NCBI GenBank assembly: GCA_015680685.1
Contig: MNCI01002932.1
Coordinates: 738,829-802,828 of the forward strand
Reading direction: 5' to 3'
From: Gnetum montanum
Taxonomy: Eukaryota; Streptophyta; Gnetopsida; Gnetales; Gnetaceae
Length of the DNA: 64,000 nucleotides
The stretch's first letter is position 1. The number at the start of each line of letters is the position of its first letter. The notes under the pieces were generated by a model. It had not been told where the DNA came from. It did not search any database and saw only the letters and a program-made list of their open reading frames with translations. Below, one piece after another: positions 1 to 12,000 of this stretch. The position numbers and the translations under genes are program-made.

Positions 1-203
1 TCTTCATTGTCATATAATTTGTTGGTTCTCGAATGAGTTGCCTCACTAGATGTGGCATTATCGTAGTCTTGTAGGAGAGGCATGGTCGTGAAATTGTGTG
101 TGAATTTGTATGTGACTTTTTGTAATTATTTCTTCCTAAAAGATATATCGTTAATTCCTATACAGTGACGTTGTATGATATAACTAATCTAGATAACTAG
201 CAC

Positions 204-224
204 TGTCCTTGGCAACAACGCCAA
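204..224 (-). other. Primer-binding site of element A
   Basis: Read on the minus strand, the LTR end TCATCA is followed at once by TTGGCGTTGTTGCCAAGGAC. The same box, with point changes, follows the LTR in elements B, C and EG. This is the usual form of the primer-binding site of Athila-type elements, which I recall as tRNA-Asp-primed; the tRNA was not checked. Confidence 0.7.
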
Positions 225-1030
225 TGATGAGTGGCGAGGTATCCCTACACTCAACCATACGAATACGAGTGCTTCACGCACAATCTAATTGAACTTCACA
301 AATGGACTAGTTGTGGTATCTAGACAGTTACTTGTAGGTCGCAGTTCATTGTCTTCCCACCTAGACTAGTATTAGCTTTGTCACATATGGTTTAGTTCAG
401 AGTGAGGTGTATGATGTGTTCCTACACTAATGCTACTCCTGGGTATGATGGGAAATAATATTAACTAAGCTAGGAGAGAGAGGGTGATAGAGAATCTAAA
501 CTAGCCTAAGTGCGATGAGCATCCATTCCTTAATCATCCATACACATCTTGGACCTCATGCATGACTACCACTGGGATTACCAAGCGTAGATCCTAGGTA
601 TGCTACTGGGTTACCAAGTAGTCACACTTAAATGCTCGTGATTAAGTCATACTCATTCTGTGTTACTAGGAGATAAGGGTAGAGAGATATTAACTAGGAA
701 GCAGTAAATAACAAATAAATACATAATTAATTAAGCTAAGTGGATGTTGCAATGATGAAGTAATCTCGATCTTTATTGCTGGTCATGTGCATGTCCAAGT
801 ACGTCACACTCGAATAAGGATGCTGTACAATTACAATCACCACATTGCAGGCATACATTGGGAGAAAAGGGTTGAGAAGAAAAACTGATGTGCTAAAAAC
901 TTATTGAAAACTTAAACTTGATAACTCCAAAAACTGCCTACCAGATCTATCTACCTATTATTTATAGATGAGGAAACAGGCTGCGATATCACGTATGCAA
1001 TATCGCGGCCAACAAAATGATAACTCATCA
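225..1030 (-). repeat. 5' LTR of element A
   Basis: 806-base LTR that starts TGATGA and ends TCATCA on the minus strand. It has a TATA-like CTATAAATA near 958-966 and a short cluster of GATATC-type words just upstream of it (about 980-1010). The 3' half, near the primer-binding site, carries stretches found in all LTRs of the window (the GTACCCCTACACTCAACCAT-like end and the repeated 'actgggttaccaag' words). It is closest in type to the LTR at 60008-60697. Confidence 0.8.
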
Positions 1031-1563
1031 CTTGTAAATGTAAATGATTAAACTAAGAAAATAGTAAAAACTATGCTAAGAAAAATAGTAAAACTAAGTG
1101 GATGTTGCAATGATGAAAAGCAATCTTGATCTTTATTTTTGAACATGAATTGTGTCCAAGTACACTTCACTCAAATAAACACTTTGTACAACTGTTCAAC
1201 ACTACACTGTAGGCATTCACTCTATCTCTAAAACTACAAAAACAAACTAAAAGAATCCACCTAAGGATGAAATGAAAGTTCTCCAGATTATGCTCCTAAG
1301 TGCTATATTTATAGGTAGGCATGCATCCCATGATATTGAGTATCCAATGTCATAGCTTGTGCTTTGATATTAGATACATGATACTACAGCTCTGATATTG
1401 GATACCTGATATTGTAGTTGATCAAAAATTAACTTTTTTTTTTGTAAAACACATGCAACGTAGCATCTATGATGTAGCAACCAACTGAGATGCACTGACA
1501 GGGATGTTACAACATAGATGTGATGTAGCATCTACAATATCTTAGCCAAATGATAATTCATCA
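1031..1563 (-). repeat. Truncated 3' LTR of element B
   Basis: Matches the upper half of the 5' LTR at 6818-7860, with shared words such as AAACTAAGTGGATGTTGCAA and the CTATAAATAT TATA box. It begins TGATGA on the minus strand at 1563, next to the GGGGTA end of the polypurine tract. The 3' half is missing here because element A sits inside it. Confidence 0.8.
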
Positions 1564-1699
1564 TACCCCAATGATTGACTAAAAACTCATCCTCAAGTTA
1601 ACATGATAGGACCAAGCTTTCTTTATAAAATTCGAAAGGTATGAGATTATTAAGTGACTTTGAGTGCCACCATGGTGTGTACAAAAAATGACACAGTTA

Positions 1700-2000
1700 C
1701 ATGACAAAACAAAAATAAAAATAAAATTTAAGGTGTCTTGATGTAGTTTGTATTTTTGGAGGTGGTGGTTCTTCCATCAACTTCTTTCTTTCATTGTTAA
1801 GCTTTTGGAATTGATATCTATTTAGGAGCACTTGAAGTTTCTCCTCTTCTCTCCTTGTCTTCTTTTCCATTTACTCTCTTTACTGAGTATGGCATAGAGA
1901 CTCCCTTAGTTTTGACTATTGCATTGGCTTGTTTATTCCACCAGAATTAGTACATTTCTCCTAAGTATCATTCTCCATTGTTGGTTAGTGTAGGCTATAA
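1700..2000 (-). pseudogene. Remnant of the coiled-coil 3' ORF of element B
   Basis: Minus-strand reading of about 1745-1900 gives a charged stretch including KEEKLQ/EEKLQVLLNRY, and then a proline run near EEPPPPK. It aligns with the end of the 3' ORF of element C around 25390-25500 (KEEKLQALLNRY) and of D around 36915-36940 (KEEKMKALLDAF). Only the C-terminal part is kept; the upstream coiled-coil region was not found in B. Confidence 0.5.
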
Positions 2001-4050
2001 AAGAGATGCTTGAAGTTGTGTCTTCATAACTTCTATGTTGTGAAGGTCCTCTTTTTACTGGTCTCTTTGGGGAAATCTACAATCAACAAGGATTTGAAAT
2101 TATTAGCATGTTCCTATCAATTCTTAGTACTCTTCTACCTTTCTCATACCCTTGGTTAGATCAAGTTCCTATCATATTATGATTGTAGAGTTAGAAAAAT
2201 TTGCAAAAAAGGAACCCCTTAAGTGTTATATCTCTTAGTTACTTATGACCTTCTATTGTTTTCCTTGCTTATTATGGCCTAAAATAGTTGATATGGTCTA
2301 TTAGGAATATTATCTGAATCTTTCTAGCCATAGTTTGGTTTATTAACTTTAAAATTATTATTATCCCTTTGTACTTACCCTTTATAATATCTTTCAAGTA
2401 TTAGGAATGTTTTGCTCAAATTTTCAAATTTTCATTGCTTATATTATGACATTGTATGTGCCTACGACATCGTAACTATGATGTAAATATTTTAAAAATT
2501 CAATTTTTTCATTGATTTTTCTTGGAAAAAATGAGTCAAATGATATCTCTAGAAGATATAAAGCTTGTCTAAATGATCATGGTCATGAGTGATGCCTAGT
2601 TTTCAACAAGTTAGCGTTCAAAGTTCATGAAGAAGAAATCTCAAGCAACGAAAGTTTATGTATAGATAAGAAATGGATAATGAATTTATGATGTATGGAT
2701 AGATTATTAGATGATATGGGAAGTTTATTAGATATTTTGAAAGGCACAAGATGATGTGGAATTGCTTGGCAAGTATGAAATATAAGAGTTATACAAGTGA
2801 ATCCTCCCAAAAGTAGGCTCTAGCCCTTAATGCCCGTATATAACCACACATAAAAGTGTTCTTAGGCACTCAAGGAGTTTAATGTAAGACATACTTATCT
2901 AGCAAAACACACATGTTAGTATCACCATATTGGAAAAATAATGCTATATTACACAAAATCACAAGTTATGATTAACTATACAGTGAGGTGAGTTGGACCA
3001 GAGAAAGAATTACTAAACTTGGAACATGAGGTATCTTTCCATAGGCATAATGAATCATTGTATGTTATTAATTATTAAAGTGTTTTTAGCCCTTCTTTCA
3101 AAATTTCAAACCAAGTCCAAACCACTTTCTAGTGACATCACATTGTTTCATCTCCTGGATTTACAACCATAAGACTACCATTGTTGCAAAGAGTATTACC
3201 ACTTGGCGTACTATCCAAGGGAGGAGTTTATTCATTCCACTTTTTGTTATTTTTTTAAATTCTTGAGAAGTTGCCTACCTTCAGACATGGGTAACATGTC
3301 TTTTCGGTGGAATGCCTAGAAATTTATTTTGTCCATGGATTTTATTTTTAACTATGTCAACCTTACTAGAGGACTACCTTTAGGCATGGGTAACATGTCT
3401 TTCTAGTGATATGGTAAGGAAACACTTATTGTACTCTTACTCCACTTTTTCATTAGATATACAAGGATATAATACAACCTAAGCAACAAGATAGAACTCA
3501 CAGTAGTAATCCAAAAGAATCCAAAAATCCCTTTGATGTCACACCCTTTACATTCCCCCTTGGTTCTTCACTTTTCTGTCCAGGCATAATGATACAAGTT
3601 TATTCTTAGTTTTGTTATGAAAAGAATATCATTATGGCCATGGTAAGAACCTCTTATTATTGGAATGGACAGATGGATGTGGTGGTCTCACTGTATAGAT
3701 AATCAATCTCTTATGATTGATAATATAGAGAAATCTTCACTTTATTAGGATTGCATCTTGCCTTATTTGATGTATTTTATTGAAAATTAACAAAAATATG
3801 TACAAGTAAAATGAAGATAAAATACTAAAAATTAGAAAAGATATCAAGAATTAAAAAGATAAAAAGAATGAAAAATTATCAAAGAATTAGAAAATATCAT
3901 AGAATATCAAAAGATTAAGAAATGAAAAGTATAAAAGAATGAGAAGATATTAAAGAATGTGAAAAATTATTTAAAAAGAAAAAGATATAAAAAATTATAA
4001 GCCACAAAAAAGTAGAAAACCAAAAAGTTAAAAAAGCACTTATTAATTCC
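2001..4050 (-). other. Non-coding 3' region of element B
   Basis: No coding region is visible. On the minus strand it holds blocks shared with the other elements: GGGCATTAAGGG (2824-2835), flanked by an imperfect inverted repeat (2787-2846); two copies of an AGACATGTTACCCATG block (about 3280-3305 and 3370-3405); and a GTGTGACATCAAAGGGATT block near 3525-3545. The part from 3780 to 4020 is a purine-rich run of AAGAAT/AAAGAT words. Confidence 0.6.
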
Positions 4051-4511
4051 TAGGTCAGGATAAGGCCTCTCCCCATAACTGAATGCATGGGTGAGTGTTA
4101 GGAGAATGCATCCTAGATCCCCTGGATCATACACTTTGGGTTGCTCACTTACCATTCTTAGTGATTTAGTTTTTCTGTTATTGTCCTAAGTAATCTTGAT
4201 TGTCTAATATTTCCTCTATTTTCTAGTGTATGATTTTGGTCTAATATTTTTGTTTGTGAGCTCTCAGTTGGGGTCATTTTCTTAGAATAGGAATTAATAA
4301 GTGGTTTAGATGTTTCCATGGATGTTTTAGATGATTTTAGGTTCTTAGGTTTTGGCCACTAGGTGTCTTTTGGTTTAGTGACCCATGCTTCCTTTTGTCC
4401 ACACACTTGTTTTTCACATTTGTTATGGGTTGGTATAGGGATTGTGTTAATATTTTAAATTTTTGGCACACAACTACTTCCTTTATCATTATTAGTGATG
4501 CATGGAATTGC
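4051..4511 (-). pseudogene. Conserved region X of element B, function unknown
   Basis: About 130 broken codons whose translation aligns with region X of element C at 20270-20749. Shared words are KPKDT/KSKDT, SKKMTPT and VSEQPKVYDPG/VSEPPNVYDPG. It lies where pol would start in complete relatives, directly after gag. I do not recognise a family. It may be a leftover of pol, a captured host fragment, or a protein specific to this non-autonomous subfamily. Confidence 0.5.
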
Positions 4512-6685
4512 TTATCTCTCCACAGTGATAGGTTCATTTGTTATGCTTTGCATTGAAGTGGTAATGGGTGTTGGCTCTTGCGTAGGATTAGGAGACATTG
4601 TTTTGGTAAGGAAGGGTGTTGCACCTACCTGGCCTTGTGCTAGTTTTGATGAGCTAGTAGGTCTATGAGTTTTGTGCTTAGGGGTGGGAACTGTCGTAAA
4701 GAAAGGACATTTTTGAGATTGTGGTTGAGATCTACTAGAATTATCATTTACATGTATGTTCACAACACAAGTGACATTCTTTTGTTGATGTTGTGGTGCC
4801 AATCCTTCCTGTGTTGTTGGTGGTGACATACGGTGAAGAAAAGCATGAGAATATTGAGGATGTCATGGAGGATAAGAGGTTTGAGATGGTGATCCCATAG
4901 GAGATGCTGTGGGTTGATAATATTCGAGGGAGTGATAGTAGTGATTCAAGGTAAAGGAAGTAGAGCCATTTGGAGAAACATGTTGTTGAACATAGTAGTC
5001 ATACGAGTTTGGTTGGTAATAAGGATATTACTGGCTTGATGATGGCATTCCCCACAACTATGGATTTTGCCACTGCGGTTGATAGTAGTTTTGAGGTTGA
5101 TAAGAAGTCCCACTAGAATAGTATAATTGGTGGCAGGATTGTCTATAATTATCTTGTGAGTAAGGTAATTTCCTAGGAATTTGCTTTTGTACAAACCTAG
5201 GATTCAACGCAAAAGCCCCAAACTTGTGTAGATGTGACATAACTAGGAAATAGTCCTTTGGATGGCTGTATTGGTAGATGTCACATCCATCATCATCGTC
5301 TGTATTTGAGTCAGAAACCTCTTCTACTATGGTCATTTTCCATTTTTGCTAATAAGTGTTCCTACTTATTTCATTGGTCTTTTTCCTCTTCTTATGTTGA
5401 TCACTTGATTCTTTTTGCACTACCTTCTACCCTATGGTTTCCAAGTAGTTATAACTTTTTCATTCATCAACTCCCACATCTTATCTAGCCTTGCTTCGAT
5501 CTCAATGATAGCCTTTTGTATTGGCAAGGTCTATTGTGAAATCAACTCATTGAGAAATTCCTATTTTCCCTCATCATAGGTATGGATCTCCTTCTTTTGA
5601 AGAATTGGATCCAAGTTATATTCCTATACATTCTCTTATTTACATAACTTTCCTTTTTCTTTTGCCACTTGCTCAACTAGGCTTTGTGTTTGATGAGCTT
5701 TTAATTCGAGTAACCAACCTTGGACATAAATCCCAAGGATCTCTCTTGTTTGGTTGCAAAACTCATCTATGATGTGGAAAAGCTGCTCTTTTTGAGAGAA
5801 ATCATGGCCTAGACATCTATGTAATAGCAAATAATATCTATCCAAGGCCACATTAAAGGATTCATGTTTTTCTTGCCTCCATCCTTGGATTTGTTTTCTC
5901 AGGTTGGACACTCTTACATAGGTTTGATATTTCTTGTTGAAGAGTTCTAGCATTGTGGACCATCGATGGATTGAATCTGAAGCCAACGATCTATACCAAC
6001 TTTCAGCTTTGTCAAGTAGTGTCCTAGGAAAGAGCTTAAGCTTTTGTCACTCACTCTCGATGTTCTGCAAGGTTTAGACATTATGGAAGGCTTATAAGTG
6101 ATGTTGTGGATTTGAGTTAGAGCCTCCCACAAATTTAGGAATGTTATTCATATCAAGCCTTTTGATGCGACCTTCCCTTTGATGCTTGTGGGGTATTCTA
6201 ACTACCTCTGTTATGTGCATCATGCTCTTAGTAGCCAACAAGGGTTCATCACCATTAGACATGTCATAGTGATGATTACTATTTTCTATTTGTCTAATTA
6301 TGATGGTCTCGTTTATGCTCACTCTGATGATCTATATCTTCATCTTGACCCCTTAGTATATCTCTATTTCTATACCTACATTCATCTTCGTTAGAACTAG
6401 ATGTGGAAGAGGAAGAGGAAGATAAGGAACTAGGAGAATCAACATGGCTACTATATCTCCCCCTATGATCCCTTGATTTATCTCTTCTAGGTTTGGAGGA
6501 GGTCCTAGGCCTTAAGGCCCTTCTTATTCTAGGACTTACTCCATCTCCTCTAGGATTATCTACATTAGATGAATGTAGTCTTTGAGTGTAGTAAGGGTCT
6601 AGATGAATTTAGTATAAACCCTATTATTTCTCCTACAAGTGTTTTCATCATGTAATGCATTCTTGGCCCTATGTGAAGAAGACAT
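4512..6685 (-). pseudogene. Degenerate gag of element B
   Basis: Retrotransposon capsid/nucleocapsid gene in several frames. The likely start is the ATG at 6685 (MSSSHRAKNALHDE). The capsid core includes the LKLFPRTL...AESWYRSL type stretch near 6000, VSNLRKQIQGW near 5905, and a helix-rich part to 5640. The Cys/His knuckle near 5270-5310 (CDIYQYSHPKD) has lost two of four ligands. A Pro/Gln-rich C-terminus ends at 4512. Stops and frameshifts split it, so no full Gag can be made. Relatives in this window keep the same order. Confidence 0.8.
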
Positions 6686-6796
6686 GGTTTTACGTGATAA
6701 TGTGTGTGACTCAAAATATTAATATTTTCTAAAAGATAAATTGTTAATACTTTTACAACGACTGCTTATAATATAACTAATCTAGATAATTAGCAC

Positions 6797-6817
6797 CATC
6801 CCCAGCAATAGCACCAA
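6797..6817 (-). other. Primer-binding site of element B
   Basis: On the minus strand TTGGTGCTATTGCTGGGGATG follows the LTR end TCATCA directly. It is the same box as in A, C and EG with a few C/T and G/A changes. Confidence 0.7.
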
Positions 6818-7860
6818 TGATGAACGACAGGTACCTCCTACGCCCAACCATACAAATCACGAGTGTTAACATACAATTCGGTCAAATCCCATGGATAGGA
6901 CTAGTTGTGGCATTTAGAATATTAAGCATTGATCACAGGACACTATCTTCCCACTTGGAATTATGGTAGCTTTGTCACGTAGGGTTTAGTCCAAAGTGAG
7001 GCATATGATAATTGATGTTGTTAGGCCCTAATTACCCCTAGCGATAAACATAATTGAGAATGAAATTTAATCCTAAATCTAAGTAATGATGGTAATGTAA
7101 ATCTACTCTAGCTTAGAGCAATGAGTGTTCGGTCTTGGCTTATCGTACACATCTTAGGCTCATGTAACTGCTATTGGGTACTAAGTGTTATGCTATTGAG
7201 TGAACCAAGTAGTAACAATACTGGGATTACCAAATGATTACACTTAAATACTTGAAACCAACCATACTCATTCCACCTTACTAATGAATAAGAAAGTAAA
7301 ATACTTAGAAATATAAATGATTAAACTAAGAAAATAGTAAAAACTATGCTAAGTAAAACAGTAAAACTAAGTGGATGTTGCAATGATGAAAAGTAATCTC
7401 AAACTTTATTTCAGAACATGAATTGTGCCTAAATATGCTTCACCCAAATAAAGATTCCATACAACTACTCAACACCACATTGTAGGCATTCACTCTATTA
7501 TTAAAACTACAAAAACAAACTAAAAGAGTCTACCTAAGGATGAAATGAAAGTTCTCTGGATCATGCCTCTAAATGCTATATTTATAGGCAAGCATGCATC
7601 CCATGATATCGAATATCCGATGTTGTTGCTTGTGCTCTAATATCGGATATACCATATCGCAACTTCGATATCAGATACTTGATACCGCAGTTTATCAAAA
7701 ATTGACTTTTTTGTAAAACATATGTGACGTAGCATCTAGGACATTATTGATGCAACATAACATCTACAACATAATATCCAATTGAGATGCACTGAGAGGG
7801 ATGCTACAACATAGATGAAGTGTAGCATCTACGATATCTTAGCCAAGTGATGATTCATCA
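6818..7860 (-). repeat. 5' LTR of element B
   Basis: 1043-base LTR starting TGATGA (at 7860) and ending TCATCA (at 6818) on the minus strand. Its promoter area (about 7560-7740) has a TATA-like CTATAAATATAGC and a cluster of GATATC/GATATCGGATAT words. An AATAAAG word lies downstream near 7403-7455. Host DNA follows at 7861. Confidence 0.85.
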
Positions 7861-9085
7861 AAACTCACCTTAAAACAACTAACTTTTCAACATGAAAACA
7901 TGAAGTCTAGGAACTAAACCATGAAACATTGTAGAGATTAAGGCTCCTAAGCACATGAGACATTTTGCACCCTATTCAACATTAAAATTTAAGGTTAAAG
8001 GATACCATAGTAAGGCACATCATCTTTCATAGTTATTATCAAATAGATCACAACTGCATGATAATATATATACTATAAATAGGAAGAGATCCCCTTATCC
8101 CTAAAACAAATTAATATTCTTTATGGCCACATGGGTCAACTAAGGTCTTTTCTCACTAATGAGACCTCACTCCCTAAGTCTTTGAAGAATCTTTTCACAA
8201 GTATGTTTATCTGAGTTGTTGAGCTTTTGAGAGTTGTCATGGGATGACTTTCTTTTCAATGACTTAATAACTTTTAGACTTTAGAACAAGGCCTAAAGGT
8301 AAAGAAAACTAATTTCCCATTGTAACGGATAACATTCCATGCTACATATTACCAAGATATTTAACTTGTATTAAAAAGTTAATGAATTTCAATTTCATGG
8401 TCCTAGAGCTCTCTCTTTGCTCTCAATAACTGCACTGTGAAGTGTTCCAAATATATATTTTTAAAAGGCTCCTGCTAATATGATAAATTACTGTTCGAAC
8501 ATAACATTATATTTATTTACTCATTTTAACTATTTCACAACTTGTACACCTTAACATTTCCTTGAATGCCAGAATTCAGAAAATTCAGAATAACTGAACA
8601 CTACAACCATCTTGTTGCCAAATTCCATCCAAACCGTTTATTAGAATAGCATAAAACCATAAAATAAGACACCTTTTATTACCTAATCATATCTACTAAA
8701 TAATTACAACAGAAATTTCAAAGATCTATTAGTTTTAGAATCCAGCTTGACTTAAGCTGCCAAAACAACCATGACCCCAGTAGGAAAAAAAAAATAAACA
8801 AACTCAAACACCAAATAAATAAATAAATAGAAAAATAAATTCCATTTTACAAGGGACTACTCTTTTATTTGCCATCAACCTAATTGTGGTCTCCATGCAC
8901 CATGACTCTTTTCAGTAATTCATTGTTCTAGTCCCGAGAGGTATGGCCTGAAGAAATGATAAATTTTTCCAAAGCAGGCTAACCCAAGCAAAGACAATGA
9001 TACGAATTGGACAAGCAAAAGTCTGAACCGAAAATATTATAATAAAACAGTTAAAAAATACTTGAGCCGTAAAATTCATTATGAT
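7861..9085. other. Host spacer and 3' flank of the bHLH gene
   Basis: No coding region is supported. It contains a short AAAT microsatellite (8813-8829) and the likely 3' UTR of the bHLH gene in its upper part. The rest shows no feature I can name. Confidence 0.5.
8864..8869 (-). terminator. Candidate polyadenylation signal of the bHLH gene
   Basis: Minus-strand AATAAA lies about 220 bases past the predicted stop. It is the nearest canonical hexamer in a plausible position; its use is inferred. Confidence 0.35.
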
Positions 9086-12000
9086 TTATAATTTATTGGT
9101 TGCCATAATCTCCACGGAGTCCACTGAGCTCATGGCCGAGGAGTGGATATCCAAGGCAGGAGCACTGGGCACAGGATGTGGAATAGGTGCCGCAGAGCTG
9201 ACTTTGATAGCCTTGTTGTAACTATACACATAATGAATCGAAAATACAAATATTAATTTTTAGCAAACAAATTAAAGGTTAAAGTGGCAAGAGAAAATTG
9301 TTTTAAGACTCAATAACATTTGAAAGTTTTTAAAGGTATTTCTTCTTGCCTGTCTATTTTGCTGCATGGCCTGGGCTTGCAATAGCTGTTCCGTCAATTT
9401 TTGCAGTTTGATTTGCAGACTCTACCTCAAAGCCAACATCATTTTAATATTAAAAAAAATAAAAAGGTAAAAAACAGTAAATGGACACTGATCATCAGCC
9501 ATAGGGAATCACTGTAGTATTAGTGAGACAAAATGAGACAAGAGGGAGACTTGGTGGAGGAAGAACGAAGATCAGGGGTTTACCTGCTCTAGCCGCTGCA
9601 AGCACTGGATATAGTTTATTATTTCATCTAGTATAGCAACCCTGCCTTTTACCTGCAATCAGGGCACAAGTCGAAGTGTTATGAAAAGAATCATAGAATG
9701 AAAATCGGCATTTGTAAGATTGAAGTAGGACTGCGCTTTATAATTATTATAATAATTCTTTGTAAGTCTGCATTGAAGTATGAATTCACCGTGGATTATT
9801 AAATTCTTGAACGAATATTTGTATATGAGTTGACCAGAACATGTTAAACTAGAGTAGTATGTGGAGTTGTGTCAGCATCTAATCTCACCTCATATTTATT
9901 CTTCATTATCATCCTCGTCCGATTACAAGGGTCTGATTACATGAGTTTTTAAAGCTATTTTTTTATCAAGAGGCAAATAAGCTTTAATTTTGAAATTCTG
10001 AGTATTTTTTTTTAAGCAAGCAAACTACTAGTTAAGTTTTGGTTTAGTTAAGTTTTGGTTTACATTTTTCATACATCCTTCAACATTAAGACCCCGGTTA
10101 AGAGGCTTGCCCCAAGTTTTTGTGCGAGTACTTGTAGTGTCCGATTTTTTTTGCTGGCCCATTAACTCACCACTCATAAGCCGGGTCAAAAATCTATATA
10201 TGTTCAAAGGGTCAGAAGGGTAAAAATTTACATTTCAATGAGTTATTTTTTGCGGAGTAACTTTCTGTTTCTAACTTTCTTATTCTGAGTTTATATTGAG
10301 AAAAATGAGTCATTCACAGAGTCTGAGTCTAGTAACACTAGTTATGACCTCTTCTAGAGGGAGAGGTCACCCCTCCTTTCTCTTTCCCTTTCTCTTGATA
10401 ATCCATCTAATTCATAGCAGCACTCCAAAGGGCTTAACGTATTTTGCTCTTCCAAGCATATCTCCCTAAAAAATGTTGTTCATTGTATTAAACTAATGCT
10501 CAATTTCTAGCGATGCCATCCTTAGCCCGCCCTTATCAAAAAGTTAAAGAGTTGGTTTTTCCTTGCTCAATATCACTCTATTACATAAGTCATCACTTGA
10601 AATAACCATTATTAACAAACTATGTTCACTTGGCCATATAAAAAATAGATTAGTATTCTCTTATCCTTTTCCCAACAAGCAATCTTTCATCCAATAGAGA
10701 ATTAGGATAGGCACTATATGAATACTTTGGAATTAGATATCATTGAATGCTTCCTTTCATTCTCTATAAGCCACATATTTTGGGATATACCTATATAGTG
10801 ATTTGATTCTTCCCCCTATATGTTGGTAGAATAAGAGCATTCTCTGACCTTCTTAACACATGATCAAACTATTTAAGATGATTTTGCTTCTTTTTTTTTT
10901 CTTTTTTTTTGCTTTAAGAGAATACTCAATTACTTTATCAGTGTATTATTTCCTTGGAACAATGCCTTTAAATAGGCAGGGGGTGCTAGCTCATACCAAG
11001 AACATATACTAAGGGATGCCATCTTGACCATCTTTGGTTAGCTCATCCATAATAATGTCAAACAACTAAGGGCTTAAAGCAGAAAAATCTGAAATTTCCA
11101 CAAAGATAGCATGAAACTCTAGTTGTTGCTCTACCATGCATATGTTGAATAGCGGTTATATATCTAAAAGGAACATCCTTCCACCTAAACACTAATCAAA
11201 TAATACAACAATAAACTCTATTATAAACTTTCTCTAAGTTAACGAAAATCTTAAGCAGATTCTTTCCAAATATTTGTTAATTTTATATAAATATAATTTA
11301 AATAGCATTGCAAAATCAACAACTAAGTTACAACATAAATGCGTAGGTATTTGTAAAAAAATGAAACCATTCACAATCCATTTCAACAAGTAACAAACGT
11401 TAAAAAAATACGAAAAATAGTTTTAAAAAATCAAACTAAAATGGTTTACCATCTCGCAGGTTGATACAAGAGACGTCAGGTAATTAAACCTTTGCGAATA
11501 CCTTCGTGCCTACAGAAGCACAAAGACAAGTAAAAGTAAAAATCGTTTATCTGTATTGCATAAATGGAAATACAGGGAACCGAAGTGAGATCTGTGTATT
11601 CTTGGTGAATATTGACATGTAACCATGAAAACCATCAAACAAGATACTAGTTTAGAATATTTTGTTTACCCTTTCAGTCGTGGAATGGGAATCAGTAGCG
11701 ATGCCTCTCTTTGCCCTCACAAAACCCATGGTCCTTTCTTTCTTTGTTGATTTCTCCGCAGCAGCCTCGTTCTGCTCCTTGCCATTTTCATTTACGCTTT
11801 GACTATTACCAGCCTCCTCCTGAATGTTTTTGCCATGTGGTTTGAGCTTCTCAAAAGCAAAATGCAATGCACAGACCACCTTAAAATCAATATAAAATTT
11901 CGAAAACCATGGAATAGGATAAAAGAGGAAAGATTACATCGTAGTATACACGGCCAAATAGAGTGACATAAGATTTGAAAGCAAAAACATATATACTCTG

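Larger units (their letters stand above)
1..1030 (-). mobile_element. Element A, 5' end of an Athila-like LTR retrotransposon
   Basis: Only the first kilobase of a minus-strand element is present: its 5' LTR (225-1030), its primer-binding site (204-224) and about 200 bases of leader. The leader resembles the start of element B (about 6680-6797), with a shared stretch around TAACTAATCTAGATAA. The rest lies beyond the left edge. Element A cuts the 3' LTR of element B: the B-type LTR resumes at 1031, so A inserted later. CTTGT at 1031-1035 is the predicted target-site duplication; its partner is outside the window. Confidence 0.75.
1031..7860 (-). mobile_element. Element B, Athila-like retrotransposon without RT or integrase
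   Basis: Minus-strand element: 5' LTR 6818-7860, primer-binding site 6797-6817, gag 6685 to about 4515, a short conserved region X, a non-coding stretch, a remnant of the coiled-coil 3' ORF, a polypurine tract (about 1564-1572) and a 3' LTR cut at 1031 by element A. The internal part is 5.25 kb, far below the roughly 9-10 kb of the pol-bearing relatives D and EG. The protease core, RT, RNase H and integrase are all absent, so B is non-autonomous. Its outer target-site duplications cannot be read because the 3' LTR end lies beyond A. Confidence 0.8.

Noticed and set aside
225-1563. A single 1.34-kb LTR
   Set aside because: TCATCA at 1025-1030 closes one LTR, and 1031-1563 matches a different LTR type (6818-7860).
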